This document shows, in pieces, positions 9,953 to 20,186 of a DNA stretch of 33,843 nt. The notes beneath the pieces were generated by a model. It was not told the origin of the DNA, ran no database searches, and worked only from the letters and a program-made list of their open reading frames with translations. How positions within the stretch are numbered: the first letter of the stretch is position 1; each line of letters starts with the position of its first letter. This DNA is from Gnetum montanum (taxonomy: Eukaryota; Streptophyta; Gnetopsida; Gnetales; Gnetaceae): positions 2,804 to 36,646 of the forward strand of contig MNCI01026483.1 in NCBI GenBank assembly GCA_015680685.1, read 5' to 3'. Position numbers and translations under genes: made by a program.

Positions 9953-11197
9953 TTATAAAATAGAGTCTAGTTTACTTTTCGACTTAATGTTTAGAGTGAT
10001 CCTACTCCTGTGATTCAGGATAAAAAGTTCCACTTCAAGGAAATCTCTGAAAGATTCAAACTTCTCATAAGTTACAATCTTAGTAAAAATATATGCAGCT
10101 TCAGTCCAACAATGCACCAAACTGAATGTGTACTCTTGTATCATGCTTTTGAGATGATGATGCTTGATATCTATACGTTTATAACTTAGATCACCCATGA
10201 TGCACAGAATTACAAGTCACTGCAATAACCCAAGTGCTATCACAATACAAACAAATGGAAGGATCTAAAGTATATACCATTCTTATAAAGATAGAGTGGA
10301 TCCATGAAGCTTGCAGCAATGTATTCAACTTCAACTGTGGAGAGAGCAACTGTAGTTTGCTTCTTTAATCCCAAAGAGATAAGTGAGAGCCAAAGTAAAA
10401 ACAAAATTCCAAAGTGGATTATTGGTTTTCAAGATCACCTTCCCACTCCACATCAATATGTCCCCTATCTTGAAATTTTCATTTTGATGAAATGTAGACC
10501 CATAATTTGTTGTAGTTCCTTAATATCAAATAACTGCTCTGTAGTTTTCCAATGCAACTCGTGTGGATCTTCCATGAATCAGGAAAGATGATTGACAACA
10601 AAATGAATGTCTAGATGGGTGTTGGAAAGATACATTAGGCTTCCAATAAGGATCAGTAAAATCAAGGTATAATGATGGATTAAAGGATAGGGATGTATCA
10701 TCCTTGCTAAGTTTTATACCAAAGGGAAATAGTGTATCACTGGAATTACAATTGATCATGCCAAAATTTTCAATTAAGAATTCAACAAACTTTATTTGAC
10801 AAACAGAGATGGATTTGGAGTGTTGGATGACTTGAAATTCTAGGACGTAAGTCATCTTGAAAAGATCAAACATCTCAATTTTCCTTCTGCATGGGTAGAA
10901 GAAATTTATTCAACAAAACAGGTGTGATGCAAAATAAATCAAATCATCTACATATAAGCAAACAAAAATGTAATCATTTCCAAGCATCTTCTTGTAAACT
11001 ATGGTTTGTGATTGAAGATTTGTGAAACCTACCTACATAAAGAATGCATGAATCGTAGCATATTAAGCACATGGAGCTTGCTTGAACTCATACAAAGCCT
11101 TCTGAAGTTTTTATACATAATTTTTATCTCCTTCATCCATGAAACCTGGGAGTTTCTCTATGTATCATCATTTAGAGATGTAAAGGCCACATCAAGT
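9953..11197 (-). pseudogene. Copia RT-RNase H fragment, minus arm, distal part
   Basis: Read from 11197 down, this gives a decayed Ty1/Copia reverse transcriptase and RNase H. The catalytic string FVCLYVDDLIYF lies near 10965-10930 and VIQHSKSISVCQIKFVEFL follows. RNase H remnants near 10350-10300 (STVEVEYIAAS) come next, then the C-terminal IDIKHHHLKSMIQEY and YIFTKIVTYEKFESFRDFLEV at about 10190-10030. Frames shift and stop repeatedly, so it is dead. It aligns along its whole length with the plus-strand copy at 17.99-19.40 kb. Its upstream continuation is found 6.3 kb away at 17488-17730, displaced by the LINE. Confidence 0.85.
11183..11197. repeat. LINE target-site duplication, copy at the LINE 3' end
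   Basis: The 15-bp string aaggccacatcaagt is identical to 17473-17487. It also matches, with two differences, the uninterrupted homologous site in the plus-strand Copia copy (acttgatgcagcctt, near 18240-18260). That makes it a target duplication and not a chance repeat. Confidence 0.9.
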
Positions 11198-11734
11198 CCT
11201 TTTTGCAAAATGGTCAAGCATTCTATTATCAAAAAGCAGGTACAAGGAGGTAAACCCTGCAGGAACAAGGGTAATTCACCCCTCACCTGAGATGAGGATG
11301 GAGGAGACCCGCACAAAATACAGAAACAAACAACCAAAAGGAAAGAAAAACCCCAGTCCTACCAACATCAAAGGGGAAAAAGGACCTCCCCATTGAATCT
11401 AACCCCTCCTTAGGCCCTTCCACTAGGTGCACTCAAAGCCATTACTCAAAAAACCTATAGCCCTAACAAGGCATCCCCTCTCCAATCTAGTAAACATCCT
11501 CGTGCAGTAGACTACAAGATGTTGATACAAGGGCAATTAGCCCTCTCTCGACTATGGATGGCATCCTGAGCCTCCCAGAAGTGCTCCATAGCAACAAATT
11601 TGCTACTTCCTAGAACTCCTTGTACCTCTACTTGTGTTCACATTGGGCTTCTTCTAAACCAACCTTATGCAGGTGGAATTTGGCAATGACCCTCTTGATA
11701 TGCCTTCAAAGGCCAATCTAGGAGATGTGGCATC

Positions 11735-12464
11735 AAATGTCCAAGACCTTGTAAGGGCAACGAGCCATTCAAAACCAATGCCTAGTGTTGGTTTCATGAG
11801 CAATTAGTTGTCGTTGCAAGAGCTGCTCCTCCTCACGGATGGCCTTGGCCTACTAGGCCTTTGCTTCCTTCTCCCATTGGACCCATTCCTACTCCTCACA
11901 ACACAAATCCCCTCAGGTCTACACCTTGAGCTCCTCCTCCAATGCACTTCTCTTGGTCACTTCCTGCAACTCCCTCAACTAATGCTCCTATAGGGCAACC
12001 TCTCACATCTATCTCTCAACCTCCTATAGCCTAACTTTGGTAGTCTCCTTGTGTTTTCTAAGCTCTACTGCCCAACATGCCTGCTCTTGCTCTCTTGCTT
12101 CTTGAACCATGCAGAGCAAGTTAGCCCCATGTTGACTTTGGAGCTCTCAACGAACCTACTCCTCAACCAAACGGATCTGGTCTTGTAGTGGCAAGAAGGA
12201 AGTAGTAAAGCCTTGATCCGAGTTCCCTGCCCCCACCAGTAGCATATCCGTCTCTAGCCACTCCCCTTGACCCTGCAAGACTAAAGATGAAGACTCACCT
12301 TCAAGGGACAGACAGCAACACATGTAATATCGCTTGACTTGAAGGGTTTTAGCCGACACAGTCTCTCTTGGTTTTGCTGCATTCCATAGTGCTAGAATCA
12401 GGCCAGAATGATGCCCCCTTCTTCTCCTCCAAAGCACCACCAAGAACAATTTTGGCAAGTTCAA
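11735..12464 (-). pseudogene. Coiled-coil reading frame in the LINE 3' region
   Basis: Downstream of ORF2 a single minus-strand frame starts at ATG 12464 and stays open to a TAG at 12156. Continuing in the same frame through several stops, it gives strongly helical, charged heptad-like sequence: EAREQEQACWAVELRKHKET, LRELQEVTKRSALEEELKV, EWVQWEKEAKA, AKAIREEEQLLQRQL. No frameshift is needed over about 600 bp, and several interrupting codons are TAG in place of a likely CAG. This suggests a once-functional coiled-coil protein and not random 3' UTR. It could be an extra LINE ORF, a captured host exon, or a piece of another element inserted there. I do not recognise the protein. Confidence 0.5.
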
Positions 12465-12618
12465 AAGGAAGCCTAGTTATAAGCATCACATGAAGACAAT
12501 ATGGAAGTGCTGGAGCTTCCAGGCATTCCCGAACTAGACAAAGAACTATTCAAGAAGCTTAGCCGCCCCCTACCAGAGGATCAACAAAGTAGACTTTGGC
12601 ACTTGGCTACTACCTATT

Positions 12619-15600
12619 TTAGGGACAGGCCCCTGAAAAAAAACTTTCAGCACCTTGCAACCCCTTTGCTGAGGGCAATGCAATTTCTCCCTCAACGATG
12701 ATGCCCAAATACTCCACCATGTCTTCCTCTGTGAGTCTAATTCTCACAACTTGGAAGGTAGTAGAATCTTCACACCACTTTGAGAAGGAGGTATACACAA
12801 GGTCCAAATCTCCAGTAAGTTGCAAGGGAAGCTCTTCCCATCCTATCCTCCTCACCAACATCCAAAGCTCCAAATTATTTCAAAATCATTCGCAATTCGA
12901 TTCAAAGGTTGGACTATGGCCCATGGCTATTGTTGCATCCCACCACAGCCTCAAGGCTGTTTGAAAGATAAGCGTCAACGACAGAATGGGCAAATTACAA
13001 AAAATGAAGGCATTCCATGCCTTCCACAATGCCCACAAAATGATGTCGACCTACCAATCCCCATGCAAGGGCGACCTAGTCACTAATGCCAGCCAGACAA
13101 CACGGGTAAAGTACATTGTTGTAGACAGCATTGAGTCATTTCAGCTACCGCATTGCATAAAGGACAAGTGGCACATATATGCAAGCCCTGTGCCTGACGC
13201 AACACCTAAACAAGTAGGGAACCGTGCATCGTCAACCAAAGAAAACATTTTATTTTCTCCCGCAATCAGCCCTGCCAAATCTGCCACCACCCTTGGACAA
13301 TGAGGAACTTCATGCATGATAAATGGTGCAACCAGGCACCTAGTAGTCCCATCTGTTGCAGCACTTGCACAGTGACACGAATACTGTGCCAGACACAAGA
13401 ATCTTGGGGACCTACATCCCACAATGTATATTTCTATCGTAGGATCACCACACACGACCTAGCAATCTCTGCATTTAAAACCTAGTTTACTAGATTTTGG
13501 TACCCCATCATGACAATGTCTTGGAACCTGCTAATACCCAATTTGCCAATGTTCTTTGGCTACACCACTCTTTCCCAACAAACAAGGTGCATGTGATCAC
13601 CCCCTTTGCCACCTAACCAAATGAAATTTTGAATAATTTGGTCCACCCCATCAATCACCCCCTATGGAGGCACAACCACAGATGTTGTATATCTGTTGAT
13701 AGCCAACAAGACCAATGCAGCAAAATCATTCTCTGATTTCTCATAAGAAAGCGGTAGGTCCATTGTTGGACTCTCATCCAAAGCTATCGAATGAGCTAGA
13801 TCCATATAGCTTTTCTATGCCAATTAAAGATGGGAATCCCCAAATATGTATCTTCCTAAGTAACTTGCAAAATTCCAAGGGTACGACAAATATGACCTCT
13901 TACCCTAGTATCTATACAAACAAAATGTGTCATAGACTTTCCCCAATTAACTGTCAGACCAGTTTCTTGGGACATTTTGTTCAAAGCCTTTACAACTACA
14001 TCTGCTTGGGGAACTGCTCCTTGGGTAAACAAGATCATGTCATCCACATAGTGCTGTGCTATGCACGTCACCCTTTCAATCCTAAGTCCTTGAACTCCTT
14101 TTGATCTACAATAAGTGTTCATAGTATCCATGACAATAATAAAAAGATGTTGTGACAGCAGATCCACTTGCCTTAATCCCCACTGAGGGGAGGAAAACCC
14201 CCAATGGTTTCCATTAACCTAAAATGAATATGCTCCAAACATTTGAATCTAAATACATAATTCAACAAATCTCAAGTGTAACCCCTTCCTGAGCATAATG
14301 TTTTTTAACACTGTCCAAGAAAGCGTATCATATGCCTTAGTGATATCAAGTTTGAGGCACATACCTAGGAAGTTCTCTCATTTCAGGGAGTGCATAATTT
14401 CTTGGAACAAGAGAATTTGGTCCTAGATGGATCTACCTTTTGACAAATCCCGTTTGCTAAGGGCCCACCAACACTAGCATAAAATGTTGAAGCCTAGCCA
14501 CAAGAATCTTTGCAAATAACGATCTTGCAAATCCCTAATGGCCTGAAGTGGGCAGTTCCATGGGGTTGTCCACTTTTGGAATCAAGCTAATTCTGGAACA
14601 GTTAATCTCATTCCTAACCTGTCCCTAGCATAGCATCATGTTGAAAGCATTCGGAACATTGTCCCCAATCACATCAAAAAACATTCTAAAGAATTCAATA
14701 GGCCAACCATCTAGCCTAGGAGCCCTATTCGACCTCATAGATCTGAGGGTCTCTAATATTTCCTACTTGGTAATAGGTCCCATCAGTCTCCTATTTTGTT
14801 GGGGATGCACCACCTTGTTGATGCTAATAGAGCTGGGGGAGATATCTCCCCTTGCCCAAATGCTGGCCCAATAATGTTGCATAACATCAACAATTGCTTG
14901 ATCTCCATGCACCAGCGTGTCCCCTTGCATAATGCCATGGATTTTCTTGGCCGCCGTATTTGCTTTGAACGCCACAAAAAAGAATCTAGTATTATAGTCC
15001 CCATCTTTCAACCACTTTTTGTGGCTACATTCCCTCCTGCATTGTTCTTCTTCTGTCAACAACTGCTATAGTTGAAGGAGCACATCCTATTCCTCCTATT
15101 CCAATGGTTGTCCATGCACTTAAGAGACCTAAATATCACATAGCTTCGCTATTAATTTTTTATGGTATTCCTTGAAGGCATACATCTCCCCCTTTTGTCT
15201 TATTCTAATTTTTTTTCTTCAAGGTAGTCAAAGCCTTCTTCAAAAATTCTCTAGGAGCTGTTTAACCAAGGTATCCTTTCCACATGTCATAGACCAGATT
15301 TGCCAACCAATGCTTGTTCAGCCAAGCTCTCTCAAACTTGAACAGTTGCAGTCCCAAAGAATCAACCTTGCTAAAAGAGCAAAACAATGCCCGATGATCC
15401 GATGCCCTCCTTTCCAGCCCTTGAACATGTATCTCCTGCTTCAACATCAATGTAGAGCTAACCCACACACAATCGATTCTAGACATGATGCAATCCTTTC
15501 CTTTTCTTCTATTGCTCCAAGTATATTGACAACTAGTAATTTAGACATCCACCATATCAAAAGTCTGAAGATACCCAAAAGATTCCTGACTACCAAGCAA

Positions 15601-16038
15601 GGGGGTTGAATCTCCTCCAATCTTCTCCCAAGGGAACAACCTCTAAATAAAATCCCCAATGATCAGCCAGGCCGATTCATCTGGAATCTTCTCAGCAATT
15701 CTACGGAGCTCAACTAGACATGCCTCTGGGTCCTGTGGCCCATAGAAGTTTGTAATCCAGATGCCCTATGTGGGTAAAAGGGTTGTGATACTCCATCTTG
15801 AAGTATCCAACATCGATATAGCAACACAGGATATGGTCACCAATCCTCTAGCCTTTCCTATCGATTCCACAAACACTATTTGTCATCATAATGATTCCAA
15901 AACTTGCCTTTGTGCCCCAGTTAATTTGATCTCTTGTAGGCACACAATATCTACTTTTACCATTTGAACTAATTCTTGCAAGGTACATCTTTTATAGGAG
16001 GTACCTTGTCCCCTGCAATTCCAAAAAAGAATATTCAT
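12619..16038 (-). pseudogene. LINE ORF2: endonuclease-reverse transcriptase, degenerate
   Basis: ORF2 encodes the AP-endonuclease that nicks DNA and the reverse transcriptase that copies the element. It begins MNILFWNCRGQGTSYKR at 16038 with VCLQEIK soon after, a typical plant L1 endonuclease start. SRIDCVWVSS and RRASDHRALF near 15490-15380 mark the end of the endonuclease. WLKDGDYNTRFF (about 15020-14985) is the usual linker. Reverse-transcriptase motif A, LKLDITKAYDTLSW (14355-14315), motif B (WGLRQVDLLSQHLF, about 14190-14145) and motif C, HYVDDMILF (about 14055-14030), are all readable. A zf-RVT remnant (CHLSFMQC) and tryptophan-rich tail lie near 13.2-12.9 kb. At least a dozen stops or frameshifts interrupt it, so no active enzyme can be made. 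The C-terminal limit is approximate. Confidence 0.85.
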
Positions 16039-17456
16039 TGTTTACTAGTAGACCTTTACTTATATATAGCCCTTTGAGGATAGCCTTCTTCAATCTCAAC
16101 TCCAACATGGTTGGGCACCTTGTTTTTTTTTGGGCTCTGCTAACACCTCACAGCCATACTCCTACTCCTATCGCAATGACTGAAGAACAGGCTCTAATGG
16201 TGGTTTGGAGGACCCCGACTTTGCAAAAATCTAGTCACTTAAGGGTGGAACACAAAAAGGGGAGGCTGTCACACTAACTAGAGGCAAGTTTTCCGTAGTC
16301 TCCAATGCCCCCAGAGGGGAAAAACGGTTCTATGAAACCCCTTTTCATTGACTACCAACGCCCGCCAGCCCCCCCACCCCCCCCTTTCTCTCCAAACTAC
16401 TCAAGAGTGGGAGATGGTCGAGGCAAAACACAAGGGGGAAAGGGAGGAGGTGAGATGCAAGGAACGAACACAAGGTGGTCCCTTTGAGATGCCACCAACC
16501 CAATCCTTATTTTGACTAGTCCAACCATCTTTATCGACTTGCTTAGTTTGTGCTCGATCCTTCTTCCGAAACCTACATTCCTCAATGGCATGGTTCCCTT
16601 TGCCACAAACTCCACAACTTCTAATAGATTTTCCCCATGGGGGAGGCTACAAGTTGAAATTTTCATATTCCTCTATTAGAGTTTCCTCCCCATTTGGCAA
16701 CTCAAGCATGATTTCTTTAACAAGGTCCTCCAAGGCCAAACATAGAATCGAACAAATCCCATCCTTTTCATTGTTGTGGTGAACTTGTCAAAGATGATGA
16801 ATTCACCAAAAAAAAAAAACCCCACATCCTCAACATCCATATCTAGGAAAACAAACAAGAACAAATCTCCCAAAAGCAAGTGAATCTCCAACCCCACAAT
16901 CTTCTAGGTCGAGGAAGCCCAACGCCCTTGTCTCCAACTTGGCTTGGCACCTACTGGGACAAAACGCCCAATGAGGTTGCACATCATTGTGTGAACCCCC
17001 TCAAGTGCAAGCGCATGCATCTTGAGTCTCAACTCACTCCCCAGGCGACAAACTTCATGAATGCCATCCACACTCGACTTCCACTCACCTGCACCACCTA
17101 CTCTACCCATCCAAAGAGGTCAAATCCAGACCAGCACCTAGGATAGCACCCTTAGCCGCAACAACATAGGAGCCCTTGTCTCCAAAACCTACACTTGTCC
17201 TGCCCAAAGTGGCACCCACAGTCCCACCCCCCCTTCTTTCCACCTCCTAAGTAGCAAGTCCTGAACCTGAAGAATTGTCATGCCTCTCCCTATTTTGACC
17301 GCTCCCTTCAACACCAATCCTAGCAACACCATCACTAGTCCTCTCCACCACCCTAGCAATGCCAGCACCATCCCTATCCCCTGCAACTACATCCTTAGGC
17401 ACTACTCTAGCAACCCTGAGCCCATCTTCCTTCTGCAACCCAAGCCCTTGTTTCAT
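16035..17456 (-). pseudogene. LINE ORF1: nucleic-acid-binding protein, degenerate
   Basis: The first ATG in the LINE is at 17456, 17 bases from its 5' end, and opens a 69-codon frame (MKQGLGLQKEDGLRVARV...). Later parts are readable only in pieces. Near the C-terminal side, ALEDLVKEIMLELPNGEETL and then CGVCGKGNHAIEEC (about 16615-16570) give a CX2CX4HX4C zinc knuckle, the hallmark of plant L1 ORF1 proteins that coat the element RNA. A frameshift-prone A/T run lies at 16808-16819. A closing frame ends with a TGA overlapping the ORF2 ATG (ATGA, 16038-16035), but continuity with the earlier pieces cannot be proven. Confidence 0.65.
16361..16384 (-). other. G-rich run, possible G-quadruplex, in the LINE sense strand
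   Basis: The plus strand has C-runs of 3, 2, 7 and 8 separated by one or two bases; the LINE sense strand therefore carries G8-T-G7-CT-G2-C-G3. Four stacked G-tracts can be drawn from this. It lies in the 3' part of ORF1, about 320 bp before ORF2. In this AT-rich window it is conspicuous. Confidence 0.6.
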
Positions 17457-17472
17457 CTTTTCGATCAAGTTC

Positions 17473-17487
17473 AAGGCCACATCAAGT
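17473..17487. repeat. LINE target-site duplication, copy at the LINE 5' end
   Basis: aaggccacatcaagt is identical to 11183-11197. On the minus strand, Copia sequence reads up to this repeat and LINE sequence starts immediately after it. Confidence 0.9.
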
Positions 17488-17730
17488 TAATAGACCAAGT
17501 GACAGATTTTCATGGATTCCATCCATGAAATATGAGCAAAGATTTTGTCAAAATCTCTTCCTTGCTACTATAGATCACCTTTAGCAAGAGGTGAGCTTTT
17601 AACTTGTCCACCCCACCATGTTGATTCCGTTTAATTTTGGAAAAACACCTTTTAATCCAATCATAGGCTTACCATAGGGAGGAATCAAGCTCCATGTGTT
17701 ATTTTTGTTGATTTGGCACTACTCCTTTTC
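17488..17730 (-). pseudogene. Copia RT fragment, minus arm, proximal part
   Basis: This is the upstream end of the Copia fragment whose remainder lies at 11197-9953. On the minus strand it shows the pre-RT and RT start: a Lys-Trp-Val-like segment (PYGKPMIGLKGVFPKLNGIN), then a box ending atttcatggatggaatcc that corresponds to the conserved APV-x-MEAIR region. It aligns with plus-strand 17992-18210 almost base for base, with small indels. Removing the LINE and one target duplication restores a continuous alignment to the plus copy across the junction. Confidence 0.85.
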
Positions 17731-17984
17731 TGTAGCATCGATCTGTCTTGAATCTAGCATTGTATTGCATGGATGATTCAAGATGGTTACACAAGCCCAA
17801 CACCAATTCCCATTCAAGTAAGCAATGCAAACATTCCATCCTCCACAATCCCTCCTATCAACATAAGCAATGCAAACACTCCATCTTTTACCGTAGTGGC
17901 CAAAAGACTCATGATGAACTTGTGAAACAACCCTCAATCGTTAACATAAGTAACGTTGAATTCAAGATGAGCTAACACTATGGA
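17731..17984. other. Spacer between the inverted Copia arms, with a 45-bp-period repeat
   Basis: The string taagcaatgcaaacattccatc (17819-17840) recurs with one change at 17864-17885. A 72-codon open frame on the minus strand covers most of the spacer but has no recognisable domain; it may be decayed integrase-to-RT linker. The exact symmetry point of the two Copia copies lies in this interval. Confidence 0.5.
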
Positions 17985-19397
17985 AAAGAAGTTGTGTTGA
18001 ATCAACAAAAATAACATAAAGCTTGCTTCCTTTTCCACAAGGTATGCTTGTAATTAGATTAAAATGGGATTTTAAAAATTAAACAAAATCAACATGATGA
18101 GGTGGACAAGTCCAAAACTTTCCTCGTTGCTAAAGGCTATCTACAAGACCAAGAAAAAGATTTTGATGAAAACATTGCTCTTATTTCATAGATGGAATTC
18201 ACAAGAATTTTTCTTGCCATAGCTACTAGTCATGTGATCTCCCAACTTGATGCAGCCTTTGCATTTCTAAATGGCCATATCGAATAGGTTTATGTGTAGC
18301 AACAACAAGTTTCACTAATGAAGGAGAGAGAAATCATGTCTACAAACTTCACAAGGCATTGTATGGGCTCAAGCAAGCTCCACCTACCTGATATGCTTAA
18401 ATTTATGCATTCTTCATGCATGCAAACTTGGTACTAATTACATTTTTGTTTGGTTATATGTAGATGATTTGATTTATTTTGCATTTACACTACTTTTTGC
18501 TTTGTCCAATGAAATTCTTCTAGCCATGAAAAAGAAATTTGAGAGATCCTGGCAAGATGACTTATTTTCTATGATTTCAAGTCATCCAACACCCTAAATT
18601 CATCTACATTTATCAAATTGAAGTTGGCTCAATCCTTGAACAAGAAATTTGGCATGACCACCTATAATCCCTATAATACATTACTTCCCTTTAGTACAAA
18701 ACTTCCCAAGGACAATACATCCTCATCCTTTATTATGTTTCGTTATGTTGATTCCTTATTCGAAGACTCATATATCTTTCCAACACCTATCCAAATATTC
18801 AATTTGTTGTCAATTATCTTTCCCAAATTGCATGAGTCACATTGAAAAGCTACAAAGTGGATTTTTTGATACAAACTACAATAGCATTTCATCAACATGA
18901 AAATTTCAAGATACAAGGATATACTTATGCAGATTGGGGAGGTGACCTTGAAAATGCTAAATCCACTTTAGGATTTTATTTTTTCTTTGACCTTTATCAA
19001 CGATGCAAACTACAATTTGCTTTCTTCACAACGGAAGCTGAATATATTGCCACATCAAATGCTACCACACAAGCTTTATATATCTACTCCATCTTCATAA
19101 AATGGGATATAATTTAAATTTTCCCATTTGTCTATATTGTGATACCACTAGTGTTATTGCAATGGCTCATAATCTTGTGCATTGTGCATCACAGGTAATC
19201 GAAACATATAGATATCAAGCATCATTATCTCAGAAGTCTGATACTAGATAACACACTCAATCTAGTGCATTGTCAAATTAAAGCTCAAATGAAAAATATT
19301 TCTTACTAAAATTTTGAACCACACGAAGTTTGAATCTTTCAAAAATTTCCTTAGTGTGGAAGCTCTTACCATCATGAAGTTTTTTGAAATATGATGA
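17985..19397 (+). pseudogene. Copia RT-RNase H fragment, plus arm
   Basis: A decayed Ty1/Copia pol fragment. It runs from the RT start (KTFLVAKGYLQDQEKDFDE near 18100) through QLDAAFAFLNGHIE (about 18245) and NHVYKLHKALYGLKQAP (18330-18385). The catalytic FVWLYVDDLIYF (about 18445-18480) follows, then RNase H (YADWGGDLENAKSTLGF near 18930; FFTTEAEYIATSNAT near 19025) and the C-terminal IDIKHHYLR-like end near 19210. Compared with the minus arm it lacks some tens of bases between the LKQAP box and the catalytic box (near 18430). Stops and frameshifts are frequent, so it is inactive. No LTR is attached to either end. Confidence 0.85.
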
Positions 19398-19950
19398 TTA
19401 GATATTCCACAAAATAATCAAATAAATGTCATCCCTAAATCTATATTAAATAAGATGAGATCTTATACATGTAATTCCTATCTAAACTAATGCTTAGTTC
19501 ATCCCTTGTTACAAAACTCTTTAAATGAGATGATAAAGATCATCCCCATGATTTCCTATATTCATTCTTATCTCTCCAATTCTATTCTTGGGAGACCATG
19601 CTCTATATAATTATAGCATAAGTTGTTTTTCAAAAAACATGTAGTTGCGATTTTTTTTTAGCATATTCCAAGTTAAGATTTATAATATCAATACATTTTA
19701 ATTAGGAAGCTCCAATGACACATCAAGCAGGATATTCCTCTTTTGTTTCATTTAGTTATGGTAATTCTCAGAAGGCAATATTCAGCTAACCTCAAAATCT
19801 CCTTCAACAATTGTATCTCTCTTACAATTCTTATTTCTCTAGTGTTTTAGCTTGTCTTTTTATTATTTTCTTTTACCATCTTCCACTTCAGCAAGATTCT
19901 CGCTTCCAACAAAATTACTAATTCACCATACACCATATTTTTTAACGCCA
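19398..19950 (-). mobile_element. Leader and gag start of a minus-strand LTR element
   Basis: Adjoining the primer-binding site at 19962-19951, the minus strand reads into a short frame (MVYGELVILLEARILLKWKMVKENNKK) that could be the start of a gag gene; it stops at 19847. Further on the sequence is AT-rich with no further domain before the plus-strand Copia fragment begins. The element is therefore truncated here, or joined to unrelated Copia sequence by rearrangement. Confidence 0.4.
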
Positions 19951-20104
19951 GCTCTAATACCATGCTGAAGATTGAATAATGCACATGGAGAGAAAGTAAG
20001 GAAGTCGTGAAAGTAATAATTTGAATCAAATATGGAGAATATTAAATGGAAAATCAATTCTTGACTTTCACAATAATAAATTTTACAGGACAAACTTCAG
20101 CAAA
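19951..20104 (-). mobile_element. Short 5' LTR (142 bp) with tRNA-Met primer-binding site
   Basis: On the minus strand the LTR starts TGCTGAAG at 20104 and ends CTTCAGCA at 19963, giving perfect 8-bp inverted termini. Directly after it, with no spacer, comes tggtattagagc (19962-19951), one mismatch from the canonical Copia primer-binding site complementary to initiator tRNA-Met. An LTR of 142 bp is very short; it fits either short-LTR Copia lineages or a TRIM (miniature LTR element). No second LTR was found, so the downstream end is missing or unrecognised. Confidence 0.75.
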
Positions 20105-20121
20105 AATTATTTCACAATACC

Positions 20122-20186
20122 ACTCTATAAATATCTTATATTCTCAATTATATGCGACTCTATAAATATCTTATATTCTCAATTTT
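20122..20186. repeat. Tandem duplication of 35 bp
   Basis: The unit starting actctataaatatcttata occupies 20122-20156 and again 20157-20186, identical over 29-30 bases. It lies just outside the short LTR, in the host-side flank. It contains TATA-like strings, but nothing nearby suggests it works as a promoter. Confidence 0.85.

Larger units (their letters stand above)
11198..17472 (-). mobile_element. Near full-length L1-type LINE (6.3 kb), inactive
   Basis: The element runs from its 5' end at 17472 to its 3' end at 11198. It has an ORF1-like region with a CCHC knuckle, an ORF2 with endonuclease, reverse transcriptase and zf-RVT parts, and a long 3' region. It ends in a short A-rich tail (gcaaaaagg on the minus strand) directly beside the target duplication. 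Perfect 15-bp duplications flank both ends, and 6.3 kb is a usual size for a complete plant L1. Many premature stops and frameshifts show it cannot move. Several stops are TAG or TGA where Gln (CAG) or Arg (CGA) would fit, consistent with deamination of methylated cytosine. It splits a Copia fragment. Confidence 0.9.

Noticed and set aside
11808-11993. Leu-rich plus-strand frame
   Set aside because: Antisense of the Gln/Glu/Lys-rich coiled-coil frame, which produces Leu/Phe-rich translation by complementarity.
12501-12701. Plus-strand 66-codon frame (MEVLELPGIPELDKELFKKL...) that looks protein-like
   Set aside because: It lies inside the LINE, antisense to the ORF2-to-3' region junction, and has no recognised domain. 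It is probably chance, though its composition is better than most.
16880-17528. Plus-strand frames of 82-88 codons rich in Pro, Thr and Ser
   Set aside because: Antisense to the LINE ORF1 region; no domain.
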